From Maribacter thermophilus (GTDB lineage: Bacteria > Bacteroidota > Bacteroidia > Flavobacteriales > Flavobacteriaceae): a stretch of 64,000 nucleotides of DNA. Of this stretch, positions 38,255-46,540 are shown one piece after another. How positions within the stretch are numbered: the first letter of the stretch is position 1; each line of letters opens with the position of its first letter. Where the stretch lies: positions 3,847,002 to 3,911,001 of the forward strand of contig NZ_LDAS01000001.1 of the NCBI RefSeq assembly GCF_001020565.1, read 5' to 3'. Under the pieces are notes generated by a model that searched no databases, was not told the origin of the DNA, and worked only from the letters and a program-made list of their open reading frames with translations. The position numbers and the translations under genes were made by a program.

Positions 38255-39754
38255 ATGAAAAATGTAATTGTTGTATTGGTCATGTATGCAATATTGGTGA
38301 GTTGCAAGAGCAATACGCCAAAAGATAGTGTTAATAGACCTAATGTAGTTTTAATTGTAACGGATGACTTAGGATGGATGGATGTCTCGTATAATGGAAG
38401 TTCCTTTTATGAAACACCTAACATTGATGCCTTAGCTAAAGAAAGTGTTAGGTTCATAAACGGTTATGCATCAAGTCCAGTTTGTTCACCTTCAAGGGCT
38501 AGTATTCAAACAGGAATGTATCCGACCAATGTAGATGTTACGAATTGGATTCCGGGGCGGGCGGCGAACAAAGGAGCTGAAAAAGAAAATAGATGGTTGT
38601 CCAATGTTACGGAAGATAAGCTTCATTTGAAATATACTACAATTGCAGAAGTTTTAAAGAGCAAAGACTATACTACATGTTTTATAGGTAAATGGCATTT
38701 GGGAGAAACAGAAGATTTATGGCCAGAAAACCAAGGGTATGACATAAATATAGGTGGTGCCGGTAAAGGTCATCCCAACCTTAATAGGGAGAATGGTGTG
38801 CATGGGTATTTTAGTCCGTACGGAAATCCGCGGTTGTCGGACGGGAAAGAAGGAGAATATCTTACGGACAGACTGGGAGATGAAACTGTAGCTTTTATGG
38901 AAAAGAACAAAGACAAATCATTTTTTGTTAATTTATCCTTTTATCAAGTTCATACCCCTTTACAGGCAAAATCGGAGTATGTGTCCCAATATCAGGAAAA
39001 AAGAAAATCTTTGGGCCGAGATACATTAAATGAGCTAGATTTTAATCCCAAATGGAAGGCCGGTAATTATATAAATAGAACGTTCAAAGAAAGATTCGTC
39101 CAGGCCCACCCGACCTATGCAGCCATGGTCAAAAGTATGGATGAAAATGTTGGAAAAGTAGTTGAAAAGCTTAAGTCTCTTGATTTGTACGATAATACAA
39201 TAATAGTTTTCACATCTGACAATGGAGGGTTGTCAACCGTGAATGGGTCTCCTACTAGTAATGTTCCTTTGAGGGGAGGTAAAGGTTGGTTGTATGAAGG
39301 AGGTGTCAGGGTGCCTTTTTTTATTAAAAGAGCCGGAAATATTAAAGGGGGGGAGATTAGTAATACTATGGTAAGCAGTATCGATATTTTTCCTACGATT
39401 TTATCCGAAGTAGGCATAGAGTACCCTCATAAGGTAGACGGTATAAACGTTTTAAAAGATAATAACCGGGAAGAGGTTCTATATTGGCATTATCCTCATT
39501 ATGGAAATCAAGGAGGGAATCCAGGAAGTGCTATTCGAAAAGGTAAATATAAATTGATCCACGATTTTGAGACAGGGGAAAAATTGTTGTTTGATCTAGA
39601 AAATGATTTGTCAGAAAAACACAATTTATATCAAGAGCTTCCAATTTTGGCAGCATCTCTTTATTCGCAATTGGACGAATGGCGTATTCGGAATAATGCA
39701 AAAATGATGAAACCCAACCCTATTTGGAATAAAGCAGAAAGAATTGTTGAATAA
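38255..39754 (+). CDS. Secreted formylglycine-dependent sulfatase (type I), second
   Basis: The 499-residue lipoprotein (lipobox LVSC, residue ~17) is an arylsulfatase A-like enzyme. NVVLIVTDDLGWMD provides metal ligands, C77-S-P-S-R81 is the formylglycine motif, GKWHLGE a conserved block and FTSDNGG the later metal site. It is only distantly similar to the sulfatase at 34551, so the two probably act on different sulfate positions. It follows the GH110 gene by 145 bases. Confidence 0.93.
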   Translation: MKNVIVVLVMYAILVSCKSNTPKDSVNRPNVVLIVTDDLGWMDVSYNGSSFYETPNIDALAKESVRFINGYASSPVCSPSRASIQTGMYPTNVDVTNWIPGRAANKGAEKENRWLSNVTEDKLHLKYTTIAEVLKSKDYTTCFIGKWHLGETEDLWPENQGYDINIGGAGKGHPNLNRENGVHGYFSPYGNPRLSDGKEGEYLTDRLGDETVAFMEKNKDKSFFVNLSFYQVHTPLQAKSEYVSQYQEKRKSLGRDTLNELDFNPKWKAGNYINRTFKERFVQAHPTYAAMVKSMDENVGKVVEKLKSLDLYDNTIIVFTSDNGGLSTVNGSPTSNVPLRGGKGWLYEGGVRVPFFIKRAGNIKGGEISNTMVSSIDIFPTILSEVGIEYPHKVDGINVLKDNNREEVLYWHYPHYGNQGGNPGSAIRKGKYKLIHDFETGEKLLFDLENDLSEKHNLYQELPILAASLYSQLDEWRIRNNAKMMKPNPIWNKAERIVE

Positions 39755-39892
39755 GGGGTGAGGCGTAGCTTTTTGAGAAAAATGTCAACTCGCTCACCAT
39801 AAGATTTTAGATGTCTATTGTTAAGAGTAAAAAGCTTAATTCATGAACAGTTCTTGTCTATTAAGTGGTAAAACAAGAAAAGTTAATTGTAA

Positions 39893-41632
39893 ATGATAAA
39901 GAAGTTAAGGACTGTAAGTTACTTTTTACTTGTTTTAATAGGGGGATTTAATGTCTGTTGTGCCCAAGAACAGGTATGGAAAATAGGTAGTTGGGGAGAT
40001 CAAGGTGATGGTACCTATAAAAACCCCATTCTTAATGCGGATTACCCAGATGTTGATGTGGAAAAGGTTGGGGATACATATTATATGATTTCTTCGAAAC
40101 AGCATATGTCACCTGGTATGGTAATATTGGAATCGAAAGATCTCGTCAATTGGACAAATATTGGGCATGTATGGGATAGGCTTTCTTGGGGTAAAAAGTA
40201 TGATTGGGATCAAATGAACGGCTATGCCTTTGGTGTGTGGGCGGGAGATTTGGCTTTTCATGATGGTACTTGGTATTGTTATTTTATCGATAGAAACTAT
40301 GGTTTGTTCATGAGTAGTTCTGAAAATATACGTGGGCCGTGGACAGAACCACATAGGATGCTTGCGGCTAATAAAGTATTCAACGACCCAGCCGTATATT
40401 GGGACGAAGAAACACATGAAGCTTTCCTTATTTGTAATACTGGAAATTTATTGAAATCAAAAAAGGATAAAAAAATCGATTTTGAGACCCGTTTGTATAA
40501 AATGAGTTGGGATGGGCGCACAATTATAGATTCAGGACAAGTAATATATTCAGGGTATGGTGCAGAGGCAGCAAAAATTTATAATATAAATGAAACATGG
40601 TACATCTTTATTTCGGAATGGTATATAAAAGAGGCGAATGGGGATGGAAGAATTCACACTTATGAAAATGATCGTAAACAAATTGTTTTGCGTTCAAAAA
40701 CAAATAGTATTTACGGGCCTTTTGAAAAGAAAGTTGTTTTTGAGCGAGGAAATGGCATAGAACAAAGTTGTAGCCAAGGTGCTTTGGTAAAAGTTCAAGA
40801 TAATTCTTGGTGGTATATTCATCAATTGGTCCAAAATACGGCAATACCTTTTCAAGGAAGGCCGCAGTTGCTGCAGCCAGTGGTTTGGGTCGACGGGTGG
40901 CCTATAATTGGGGAGGATGTGGATAATGATGGAATAGGGGAGCCAGTAATGGAATATAAAAAACCAATATTGGGTTTTCCCGTAAAGGCTCCGTATACCG
41001 ATGATGATTTTTCTGAAAACAAATTGGGGTTTCAATGGGAATGGAATCATAATCCTCGAAATACTCATTGGTCGCTAACCGATAGACCTGGATGGCTTCG
41101 ATTAAAAGCCAGTAAACCTGTACCTCGAGATAGTTTTAATAATGTAGAAATAAAAAGACCAAAAGGAATAGGGGAGTCATACCCATTTTGGCGTGCATGT
41201 AACACATTGAGTCAACGTATTATGGGTACTACATACGGAACGGCGATTGCTAAATTTGATATTTCAAGGATGGCTATTGGGCAAAGGGCGGGTTTTGTTA
41301 GGTTTGGAGGTGTTTATAATATGTTAGGGGTCCATATGGATGATTGGGATAGTCGCTATATATTCTACGTAAATAAGAGGGGAGAAGAAAGAATTGGACC
41401 TAAAATAAGTGGTGATTTTTTTTATATTAAAACAATAAACAATGGGAATAAAGCATATTTTGAATACAGCTTAGATGGTAATGTGTATTATCGATTTGGT
41501 CCAGAATTTATTATTGAATTTGGAAATTGGACGGGAGATCGGCTCGGCTTTTTTAATTGGAATGAACTAGATGAAAGTGGGGTAATAGATGTTGATTGGT
41601 TTTATTATAATTACGATGGGCCAAAAGGTTGA
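39893..41632 (+). CDS. Secreted GH43-family glycosidase with C-terminal beta-sandwich domain
   Basis: This 579-residue protein has a signal peptide cleaved near VCCAQ. The propeller domain shows NPILNADYPDVDVEKVGDTYYM (read in parts; D50/D53 include the candidate base), VWAGDLAFHDGTWYCYF, FNDPAVYWDE and GYGAEAAKIY with a candidate acid Glu. Residues about 370-579 form a beta-sandwich like those attached to GH43 beta-xylosidases and arabinofuranosidases. Activity cannot be fixed. It is the last island gene; the 175 bases that follow (41633-41807) hold a weak stem AACCATT/AGTGGTT with AT-rich flanks and then the right repeat. Confidence 0.85.
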   Translation: MIKKLRTVSYFLLVLIGGFNVCCAQEQVWKIGSWGDQGDGTYKNPILNADYPDVDVEKVGDTYYMISSKQHMSPGMVILESKDLVNWTNIGHVWDRLSWGKKYDWDQMNGYAFGVWAGDLAFHDGTWYCYFIDRNYGLFMSSSENIRGPWTEPHRMLAANKVFNDPAVYWDEETHEAFLICNTGNLLKSKKDKKIDFETRLYKMSWDGRTIIDSGQVIYSGYGAEAAKIYNINETWYIFISEWYIKEANGDGRIHTYENDRKQIVLRSKTNSIYGPFEKKVVFERGNGIEQSCSQGALVKVQDNSWWYIHQLVQNTAIPFQGRPQLLQPVVWVDGWPIIGEDVDNDGIGEPVMEYKKPILGFPVKAPYTDDDFSENKLGFQWEWNHNPRNTHWSLTDRPGWLRLKASKPVPRDSFNNVEIKRPKGIGESYPFWRACNTLSQRIMGTTYGTAIAKFDISRMAIGQRAGFVRFGGVYNMLGVHMDDWDSRYIFYVNKRGEERIGPKISGDFFYIKTINNGNKAYFEYSLDGNVYYRFGPEFIIEFGNWTGDRLGFFNWNELDESGVIDVDWFYYNYDGPKG

Positions 41633-41807
41633 ACAACCATTAAAAAATAATAAAGTGGTTATTACTCTTTAAAAAATAGCAATGCTTTTAAGCTTGTTGG
41701 GCAATTCTGATTTACTTACAGAACACATAGAATAATATTTTGAATTATGTATATTATTTGAGGTGTCTGTGATTTTAAACTTATTGAATGGAACATTAAA
41801 GGTTTTA

Positions 41808-41872
41808 CTCAGTTGGTTTAGAGCGCTGCCTTGACAGGGCAGAGGTCACTGGTTCGAATCCAGTATATCCCA
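41808..41872 (+). pseudogene. 3' fragment of tRNA-Val(GAC)
   Basis: These 65 bases equal positions 11-75 of the intact tRNA at 12262-12336. The 5' acceptor strand and the start of the D arm are replaced by unrelated island sequence (GGTTTTA), so no acceptor stem can form. It is a junction relic, not a working tRNA. Confidence 0.93.
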
Positions 41873-42230
41873 CAGGTTTCTTCGGTAAATGTCTTTTGCC
41901 TATTATAATAACTCCAATATTCTTTCCAGTGCCATTCCCCTTGATCCTTTTATTAGAACAGTAGAGGGTGTCGGTATTTGGATACTCTTGAAATCTTCTT
42001 TCAATTTTTCGAACGAACCAAATGTACTAAAGCCACAATTTATCTTTTTAAAATTCTCTCCAACCAATACTACGTTCGAGAAACCGAGGTCCGTTGCCAA
42101 TCTTGCAATGGCATCATGTTCTTGCAGAGAAGAATCACCTAGCTCGAACATGTCTCCTAAAAACAATACTTTGTTATCATCATTCATTTTGGAGAAGTTT
42201 TCAAGGGCTGCCCTCATGCTTGATGGGTTG
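41808..42230 (+). repeat. Right copy of the 423-bp direct repeat
   Basis: This copy mirrors 12272-12694 at an offset of 29,536 bases with three mismatches (41886, 42092, 42143). It contains the tRNA fragment, a 30-base spacer and the 3' part of the complete murF gene. Identity to the left copy stops inside the murF coding sequence at 42230. Confidence 0.97.
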
Positions 42231-43180
42231 GCGTTATAGGCGTCCAAAATAATCTTAAGTCCGTTCTTTTTAATGATTTGTGATCTATTGTTGTCCGGGG
42301 TGTATGCTTCTATCCCTTTTTTAATGTCCTCTAATGGAACATTGAAATATTTGCCCATGATAATGGCCGCGCAGCAATTTGTAAAATTGTAGGCGCCCAA
42401 TAGTTTTGTGTGGATGTTGGTGTTTTCGACCTCTAAAACAACAAAAGGGTCTGCTTGCTTAAAATGGATAGGGTAGAACTTAGGATCGTTAGAGCTAAAT
42501 CCATACTTTTTTATGTAGCTGTTCAGTTTTTGTTTTTGAACAGGGTCGTCTGCATTCAAAAAAATGCCTTTCTTGTTCGATGTTAAATAGTCGTATAGTT
42601 CGCTTTTTCCTTTTATAACGCCTTGTTCGCTTCCGAAACCCTCTAGATGCGCTTTTCCGAAATTGGTAATATATCCGAAATCCGGTTCGGCCAATGTGCA
42701 TAAAAACGCTATTTCCTTTAAATGATTGGCACCCATTTCCACGATTGCAATTTCCGTTTCCTCTTTTATGGAAAGTAGGGTCAACGGAACTCCGATATGG
42801 TTGTTTAGGTTGCCTTTAGTGGCAATGGTGCTATATTTTTGCGAGAGAACGGCATTTACGAGTTCTTTGGTGGTGGTTTTTCCGTTACTTCCGGTTAAGC
42901 CAATAACTGTGGCCTTTGATTGTTTTCTGTGGTAATTGCCTAGGTTTTGTAAGGCCTGTAGAACGTCGTCCACCAGAATGGTCCTATGGTCTATTAGAAA
43001 CTCTTTTTCATCTATTACTGCGTAAGATGCACCGTTTTGCAGAGCCTGTGCCGCATATTTGTTTCCGTTGAAATTATCACCTTTAAGTGCAAAAAAAATA
43101 TCCCCCTGCCTTAGTTTTCTTGTGTCCGTATTAATGGAAGGGTTTTCAAGAAAAATAGTGTGTAGTTCGTTTATCGTCAT
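41903..43180 (-). CDS. murF: UDP-N-acetylmuramoyl-tripeptide--D-alanyl-D-alanine ligase
   Basis: MurF adds D-Ala-D-Ala to the UDP-MurNAc tripeptide in peptidoglycan synthesis. With the start at 43180 it has 425 residues: an N-terminal UDP-binding domain (SINTDTRKLRQGDIFFALKG), the ATP loop GLTGSNGKTTTK at 94-105, EMGANHLKEI, and the C-terminal Mur ligase domain (ILDAYNANPSSM, LFLGDMFELGD). A longer frame opens at 43231, but those extra residues are encoded by the gldJ terminator hairpin and are rejected. The last ~109 codons are duplicated at the other end of the island. Because the intact copy is here, the island did not disrupt this essential gene. Confidence 0.96.
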   Translation of the reverse strand: MTINELHTIFLENPSINTDTRKLRQGDIFFALKGDNFNGNKYAAQALQNGASYAVIDEKEFLIDHRTILVDDVLQALQNLGNYHRKQSKATVIGLTGSNGKTTTKELVNAVLSQKYSTIATKGNLNNHIGVPLTLLSIKEETEIAIVEMGANHLKEIAFLCTLAEPDFGYITNFGKAHLEGFGSEQGVIKGKSELYDYLTSNKKGIFLNADDPVQKQKLNSYIKKYGFSSNDPKFYPIHFKQADPFVVLEVENTNIHTKLLGAYNFTNCCAAIIMGKYFNVPLEDIKKGIEAYTPDNNRSQIIKKNGLKIILDAYNANPSSMRAALENFSKMNDDNKVLFLGDMFELGDSSLQEHDAIARLATDLGFSNVVLVGENFKKINCGFSTFGSFEKLKEDFKSIQIPTPSTVLIKGSRGMALERILELL

Positions 43181-43191
43181 GAAATCGAAGA

Positions 43192-43225
43192 TAAAAAAAA
43201 GCCCTTTAAGAAAAGGGCTTTTTTT
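43192..43225 (-). terminator. Hairpin terminator between gldJ and murF
   Basis: The arms GCCCTTT (43201-43207) and AAAGGGC (43212-43218) are flanked by an A run on the left and a T run on the right, so it can terminate in either direction. It lies 20 bases past the gldJ stop and just upstream of the murF start. Confidence 0.85.
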
Positions 43226-43245
43226 AAACATATCATTTAAGATCG

Positions 43246-44913
43246 TTATTTGGCTTTTTTGCCTCTAACTGTTTTGTTTTTCGTTTTTGATTTAGAACCT
43301 ACTCTAGACATAGCACATCTAAAGCCGATGTAATCTGTTGCCATATATTGAGGTAGGTATCTTCTTTGTGCTGGATCTAACCAGTAAGCTCTATCTCTCC
43401 ATGATCCACCTTTGTAGACTCTAACTTCGTCATTGATCAAAGAAGTTCTGGAGTTGGATTTATCGTATTGTCTAATGATGTTTCCTGCAGAATCCCTTTG
43501 GACTTTATGTTTAGGCGCATTGTACATTACTTGTTGGTCCGTACTTTCTTCTTCATCGTTAAACCTGTCATAAAATCTAGAGGAACCTGGGTCACCATCT
43601 CTGTATCCTCTGTTGTCGCTAGAAGAGAAATTTGTTCTTAAATAAGTCTCTTCTTCATCTACAGGAACCATTTTTATTTCTCCCGGTAGGTTTACGGCAA
43701 CCACTTTTCCGTTTGGAAGTGTATCGTATACGATAGAATCTTTTAAGATAGTAACTTTACCGTCTTCACCAATAGCGGTTTTCATGTAAATATTACCTCT
43801 ATAATAGTTAAAGTCACTTACTTCGTCGTCTACTATTGGTCTGTATACATCGGCAACCCATTCTGCAACGTTACCGGCCATATCGTAAAGACCAAGGTCG
43901 TTAGGCTTGTAAGACATTACTTCTGCAGTGATGTCGGCACCATCATCTGACCAACCGGCAATACCACCGTAATCACCTTTGCCTTGTTTAAAGTTGGCTA
44001 ATTGGTCTCCTCTACCAACTCTTTGCCCATTTCTGGTATAATCACCTTCCCATGGGTATTTTTTTCTACCTCTATAGTTGTTATATTCCCTTTGTCCTAC
44101 TTGTGCCTGTGCTGCATACTCCCATTCGGTTTCAGTTGGCAGTCGGTATTCTGGCATGATAATTCCAGTACTTCTTTTTGCAAAGGTCGATACACTGTCC
44201 TTTTTCTTTTTGCCTTGTAGGGAATCTATTTGTCCGTTGTATACAGACTCGGGTCTATTAAGGTATGCTTCGGTACTGAATGTACCTGCCACTTCACCTT
44301 GTGCCGCTTTGTACTTGGCATCTTTGGCCAAATAACCTTCTCTTTCCAGCATTACTTCGTTTACACGGTCTGTTCTCCATTCCGCAAACTGGGTAGCTTG
44401 GATCCAGTTAACACCAACAACAGGATATTCTGCGTATGCAGGATGCCTTAGATAGTTGTTGGTCATCGTTTCGTTGAAACCCAATCTGTTTCTCCAAACC
44501 AAAGTGTCTGGCAAGGCTCCTTTATATATATTGGTATATTTAGGATTTTCTGGAGGGTATACCTTTTTTAGGTAATCCAAATATTCCAAATACATTACAT
44601 TGGTAACCTCAGTTTCGTCCATATAAAATGACTGTACGTGCTGAGAGGTAGGTGTGTTGTTCCAATCGTGCATTACATCATCTTGGACCTTACCTTTTGT
44701 GAAAGTGCCACCTTCAACAAATACGAGTCCAGGAGCGGTTTCTTGCTCTTTAAAATCTGTATTGTATTGAAAACCACCTTCCTTAGCATTTATTTTCCAA
44801 CCTGTAGCTCGAGACACATTTTTGGAGGATGAGGATTTCGAACAGCTGGTTACTGTAAAACCTCCCGCAACAACGGCGCATGAGAGTACAACTTTAATAA
44901 ACTGTTTTTTCAT
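43246..44913 (-). CDS. gldJ: Gliding motility lipoprotein GldJ
   Basis: GldJ is an outer-membrane-associated lipoprotein needed for gliding and for the type IX secretion machinery of Bacteroidota. The 555-residue protein has a signal peptide with lipobox TVTSC (C24). Most of the rest is a formylglycine-generating-enzyme-like fold (LVFVEGGTFTKG, MDETEVTNVMYLEYL, YRLPTETEWEYAAQ, GLYDMAGNVAEWVADVY, YKGGSWRDRAYWLDPAQRR, YIGFRCAMSRV). The role is structural rather than enzymatic in this family. The C-terminal tail is strongly basic. gldJ followed by murF is a usual flavobacterial order. Confidence 0.95.
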   Translation of the reverse strand: MKKQFIKVVLSCAVVAGGFTVTSCSKSSSSKNVSRATGWKINAKEGGFQYNTDFKEQETAPGLVFVEGGTFTKGKVQDDVMHDWNNTPTSQHVQSFYMDETEVTNVMYLEYLDYLKKVYPPENPKYTNIYKGALPDTLVWRNRLGFNETMTNNYLRHPAYAEYPVVGVNWIQATQFAEWRTDRVNEVMLEREGYLAKDAKYKAAQGEVAGTFSTEAYLNRPESVYNGQIDSLQGKKKKDSVSTFAKRSTGIIMPEYRLPTETEWEYAAQAQVGQREYNNYRGRKKYPWEGDYTRNGQRVGRGDQLANFKQGKGDYGGIAGWSDDGADITAEVMSYKPNDLGLYDMAGNVAEWVADVYRPIVDDEVSDFNYYRGNIYMKTAIGEDGKVTILKDSIVYDTLPNGKVVAVNLPGEIKMVPVDEEETYLRTNFSSSDNRGYRDGDPGSSRFYDRFNDEEESTDQQVMYNAPKHKVQRDSAGNIIRQYDKSNSRTSLINDEVRVYKGGSWRDRAYWLDPAQRRYLPQYMATDYIGFRCAMSRVGSKSKTKNKTVRGKKAK

Positions 44914-45311
44914 AATTAGGACTTGAGTTCAATCTGTTTAAACTAATAGTTTTGCTAGTCTAATTGATTTGGATTTTGATTAATTTATGTCACTTTCGCT
45001 GATTAGAACGATGTTTTCCCTATAATATTTTATGGGGCAGGATTATTTTAACGATCCTTAATGTCGAGGTAATTAAAATGCTACCTGCTATTTTTCATAA
45101 CGTACTAAAAATGGATATAGTATGGATACTATGTTTTCTTTTGGTTTATCATTTAAAATTAAATCGATTTAAGGTCTTACTTTCTTTAAAAAAATGGAAA
45201 ATAGTTATATATGGATACACGATAACGTTAAAAATGGCGTTTACATGTAAAATAGAAAGAAATATTAGGCTGAAACACTATATTGCCCTGCCTTTATTAA
45301 TTTTGAACTAG
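44914..45311. other. Divergent intergenic region, gldJ / porV
   Basis: This 398-base AT-rich gap separates the gldJ and porV starts. A TAATTTTG (45298-45305) lies just before porV but is too close to the start to be called a normal promoter. A 77-codon frame at 45078-45311 is not called: it has low-complexity composition, runs right up to the porV start and resembles no family. Nothing else is seen. Confidence 0.4.
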
Positions 45312-46460
45312 ATGAGAAAGATTTCGATACTATTATTATTGTTTTTTTTGGTTAAAGTTACTGCACAGGAAGATGAAAGGGTAATAACCACTGCGGTTCC
45401 GTTTTTAACAATTGCGGCCGATGCTAGGGCTGCGGGAATGGGTGATATGGGTGTCGCTACTTCAACAGATGCTTTTTCCCAGCAATGGAACCCTGCGAAA
45501 TTTGCTTTTGCGGAAAGAAAAATGGGTATTGGTCTTAGTTATACCCCGTATCTGGAAAGTATAATTACTGATATTTCGTTGTTGAATGCCAGTTATTTCA
45601 ATAAAATCAATGAGCAAAGTGCCTTCGCCGTTAGTTTGCGATATTTTACATTGGGTGAAATAGAATTGAGGCAATTTGCAAATGACCCCGGTACATTGGC
45701 CAAGCCGAACGAGTTGGCATTGGATGGGTCTTATTCTTTAAAATTGAGTCCTACATTTTCAATGGCCGTAGGAGGAAGATATATAAGGTCTAACTTAAAA
45801 TTGCCAAGTAATGGATCCGAAGATTCTCAGGCGGCCAGTTCTTTTGCTGTCGATGTTGCCGGTTATTATAGGTCTAGGGAAATTGCCTATGATAATTTTG
45901 ACGGTAGATGGAGGGCAGGTTTCAATATTTCGAATATTGGAGGAAAAATTCAATATGACGAAGGTGGTCAAGAAAACTTTTTGCCCAGTAACCTGAAATT
46001 TGGGGTTGGTTTTGATTTTATATTGGACCAAGACAATGTTATTGGATTGACTACAGAGTTCAATAAATTGTTGGTGCCAACACCCAAAGATCAAAATGGT
46101 GATGGTGTTATTGACTCTGCGGACAATGATATTTATCAAAATGAAAGTGGTTTCAGTGGAATTTTTAAATCGTTTGGGGACGCACCTGATGGGTTTAGCG
46201 AAGAACTTAAGGAAATGACTTGGGCCTTGGGTGCAGAATACGTTTATCAAGATGCCTTTATGGTAAGAACCGGGTATTTTAATGAAAGTGATGTAAAAGG
46301 TTCTAGAAAATTCTTCACTTTAGGAGCCGGATTTAAATTTAAGGCGGCACAAATAGACCTATCTTATTTGTTTTCAACCTCACAAGTTCAAAACCCATTG
46401 GAAAATACATTGCGTTTCTCTCTTACCTTTAGTTTAGGAGAAGAATTTTATAACGATTAA
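45312..46460 (+). CDS. porV: Type IX secretion system outer-membrane protein PorV (LptO)
   Basis: The 382-residue protein has a signal peptide cleaved after TAQ (residue ~19). It is a FadL-like outer-membrane barrel: VITTAVPFLTIAADARAAGMGDMGVAT (in parts) at the N-terminus is the PorV hallmark, beta-strands alternate through the protein, and it ends LRFSLTFSLGEEF. PorV shuttles type IX cargo from the translocon to the attachment complex with PorU. PorU is not adjacent here. A strong terminator follows before cdd. Confidence 0.93.
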   Translation: MRKISILLLLFFLVKVTAQEDERVITTAVPFLTIAADARAAGMGDMGVATSTDAFSQQWNPAKFAFAERKMGIGLSYTPYLESIITDISLLNASYFNKINEQSAFAVSLRYFTLGEIELRQFANDPGTLAKPNELALDGSYSLKLSPTFSMAVGGRYIRSNLKLPSNGSEDSQAASSFAVDVAGYYRSREIAYDNFDGRWRAGFNISNIGGKIQYDEGGQENFLPSNLKFGVGFDFILDQDNVIGLTTEFNKLLVPTPKDQNGDGVIDSADNDIYQNESGFSGIFKSFGDAPDGFSEELKEMTWALGAEYVYQDAFMVRTGYFNESDVKGSRKFFTLGAGFKFKAAQIDLSYLFSTSQVQNPLENTLRFSLTFSLGEEFYND

Positions 46461-46482
46461 AAAGACAATTATATAATTTTGA

Positions 46483-46514
46483 CAAGCCCGCCATATGGCG
46501 GGCTTGTTGTTTTC
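46483..46514 (+). terminator. Hairpin terminator after porV
   Basis: ACAAGCCCGCC (46483-46493) pairs perfectly with GGCGGGCTTGT (46498-46508) around a four-base centre, followed by TGTTTT. It lies 23 bases after the porV stop. Confidence 0.9.
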
Positions 46515-46540
46515 TATAGATTATATTTTACCTTAGTGGC

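Larger units (their letters stand above)
12272..41807. mobile_element. Polysaccharide utilisation island inserted between tRNA-Val(GAC) and murF
   Basis: The interval is bounded by a 423-bp direct repeat, and recombination between the copies would remove 29,536 bases and restore an intact tRNA-Val(GAC) next to an intact murF. All cargo looks accessory: sugar-acid catabolism, GntR regulator, SusC/SusD, glycoside hydrolases and sulfatases. All genes but gntR are on the plus strand. No recombinase, transposase, conjugation or replication gene is recognisable, so the mode of movement is unknown: homologous recombination of a circular or linear donor, or an integrase acting in trans or since lost. 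The tRNA location is a classic island site. Confidence 0.88.

Noticed and set aside
12272..41807. Search for an integrase, transposase, relaxase or toxin-antitoxin gene in the island
   Set aside because: Every long plus- and minus-strand frame is explained by the listed genes; none shows recombinase or transposase motifs.
43246..44913. GldJ as a functional formylglycine-generating enzyme for the island sulfatases
   Set aside because: It has the fold but is a known gliding/type IX lipoprotein located outside the cytoplasm, and paired catalytic cysteines are not evident.
45078..45311. 77-codon open frame before porV
   Set aside because: Composition looks like random AT-rich translation and it ends right at the porV start, in the region expected to hold promoters.
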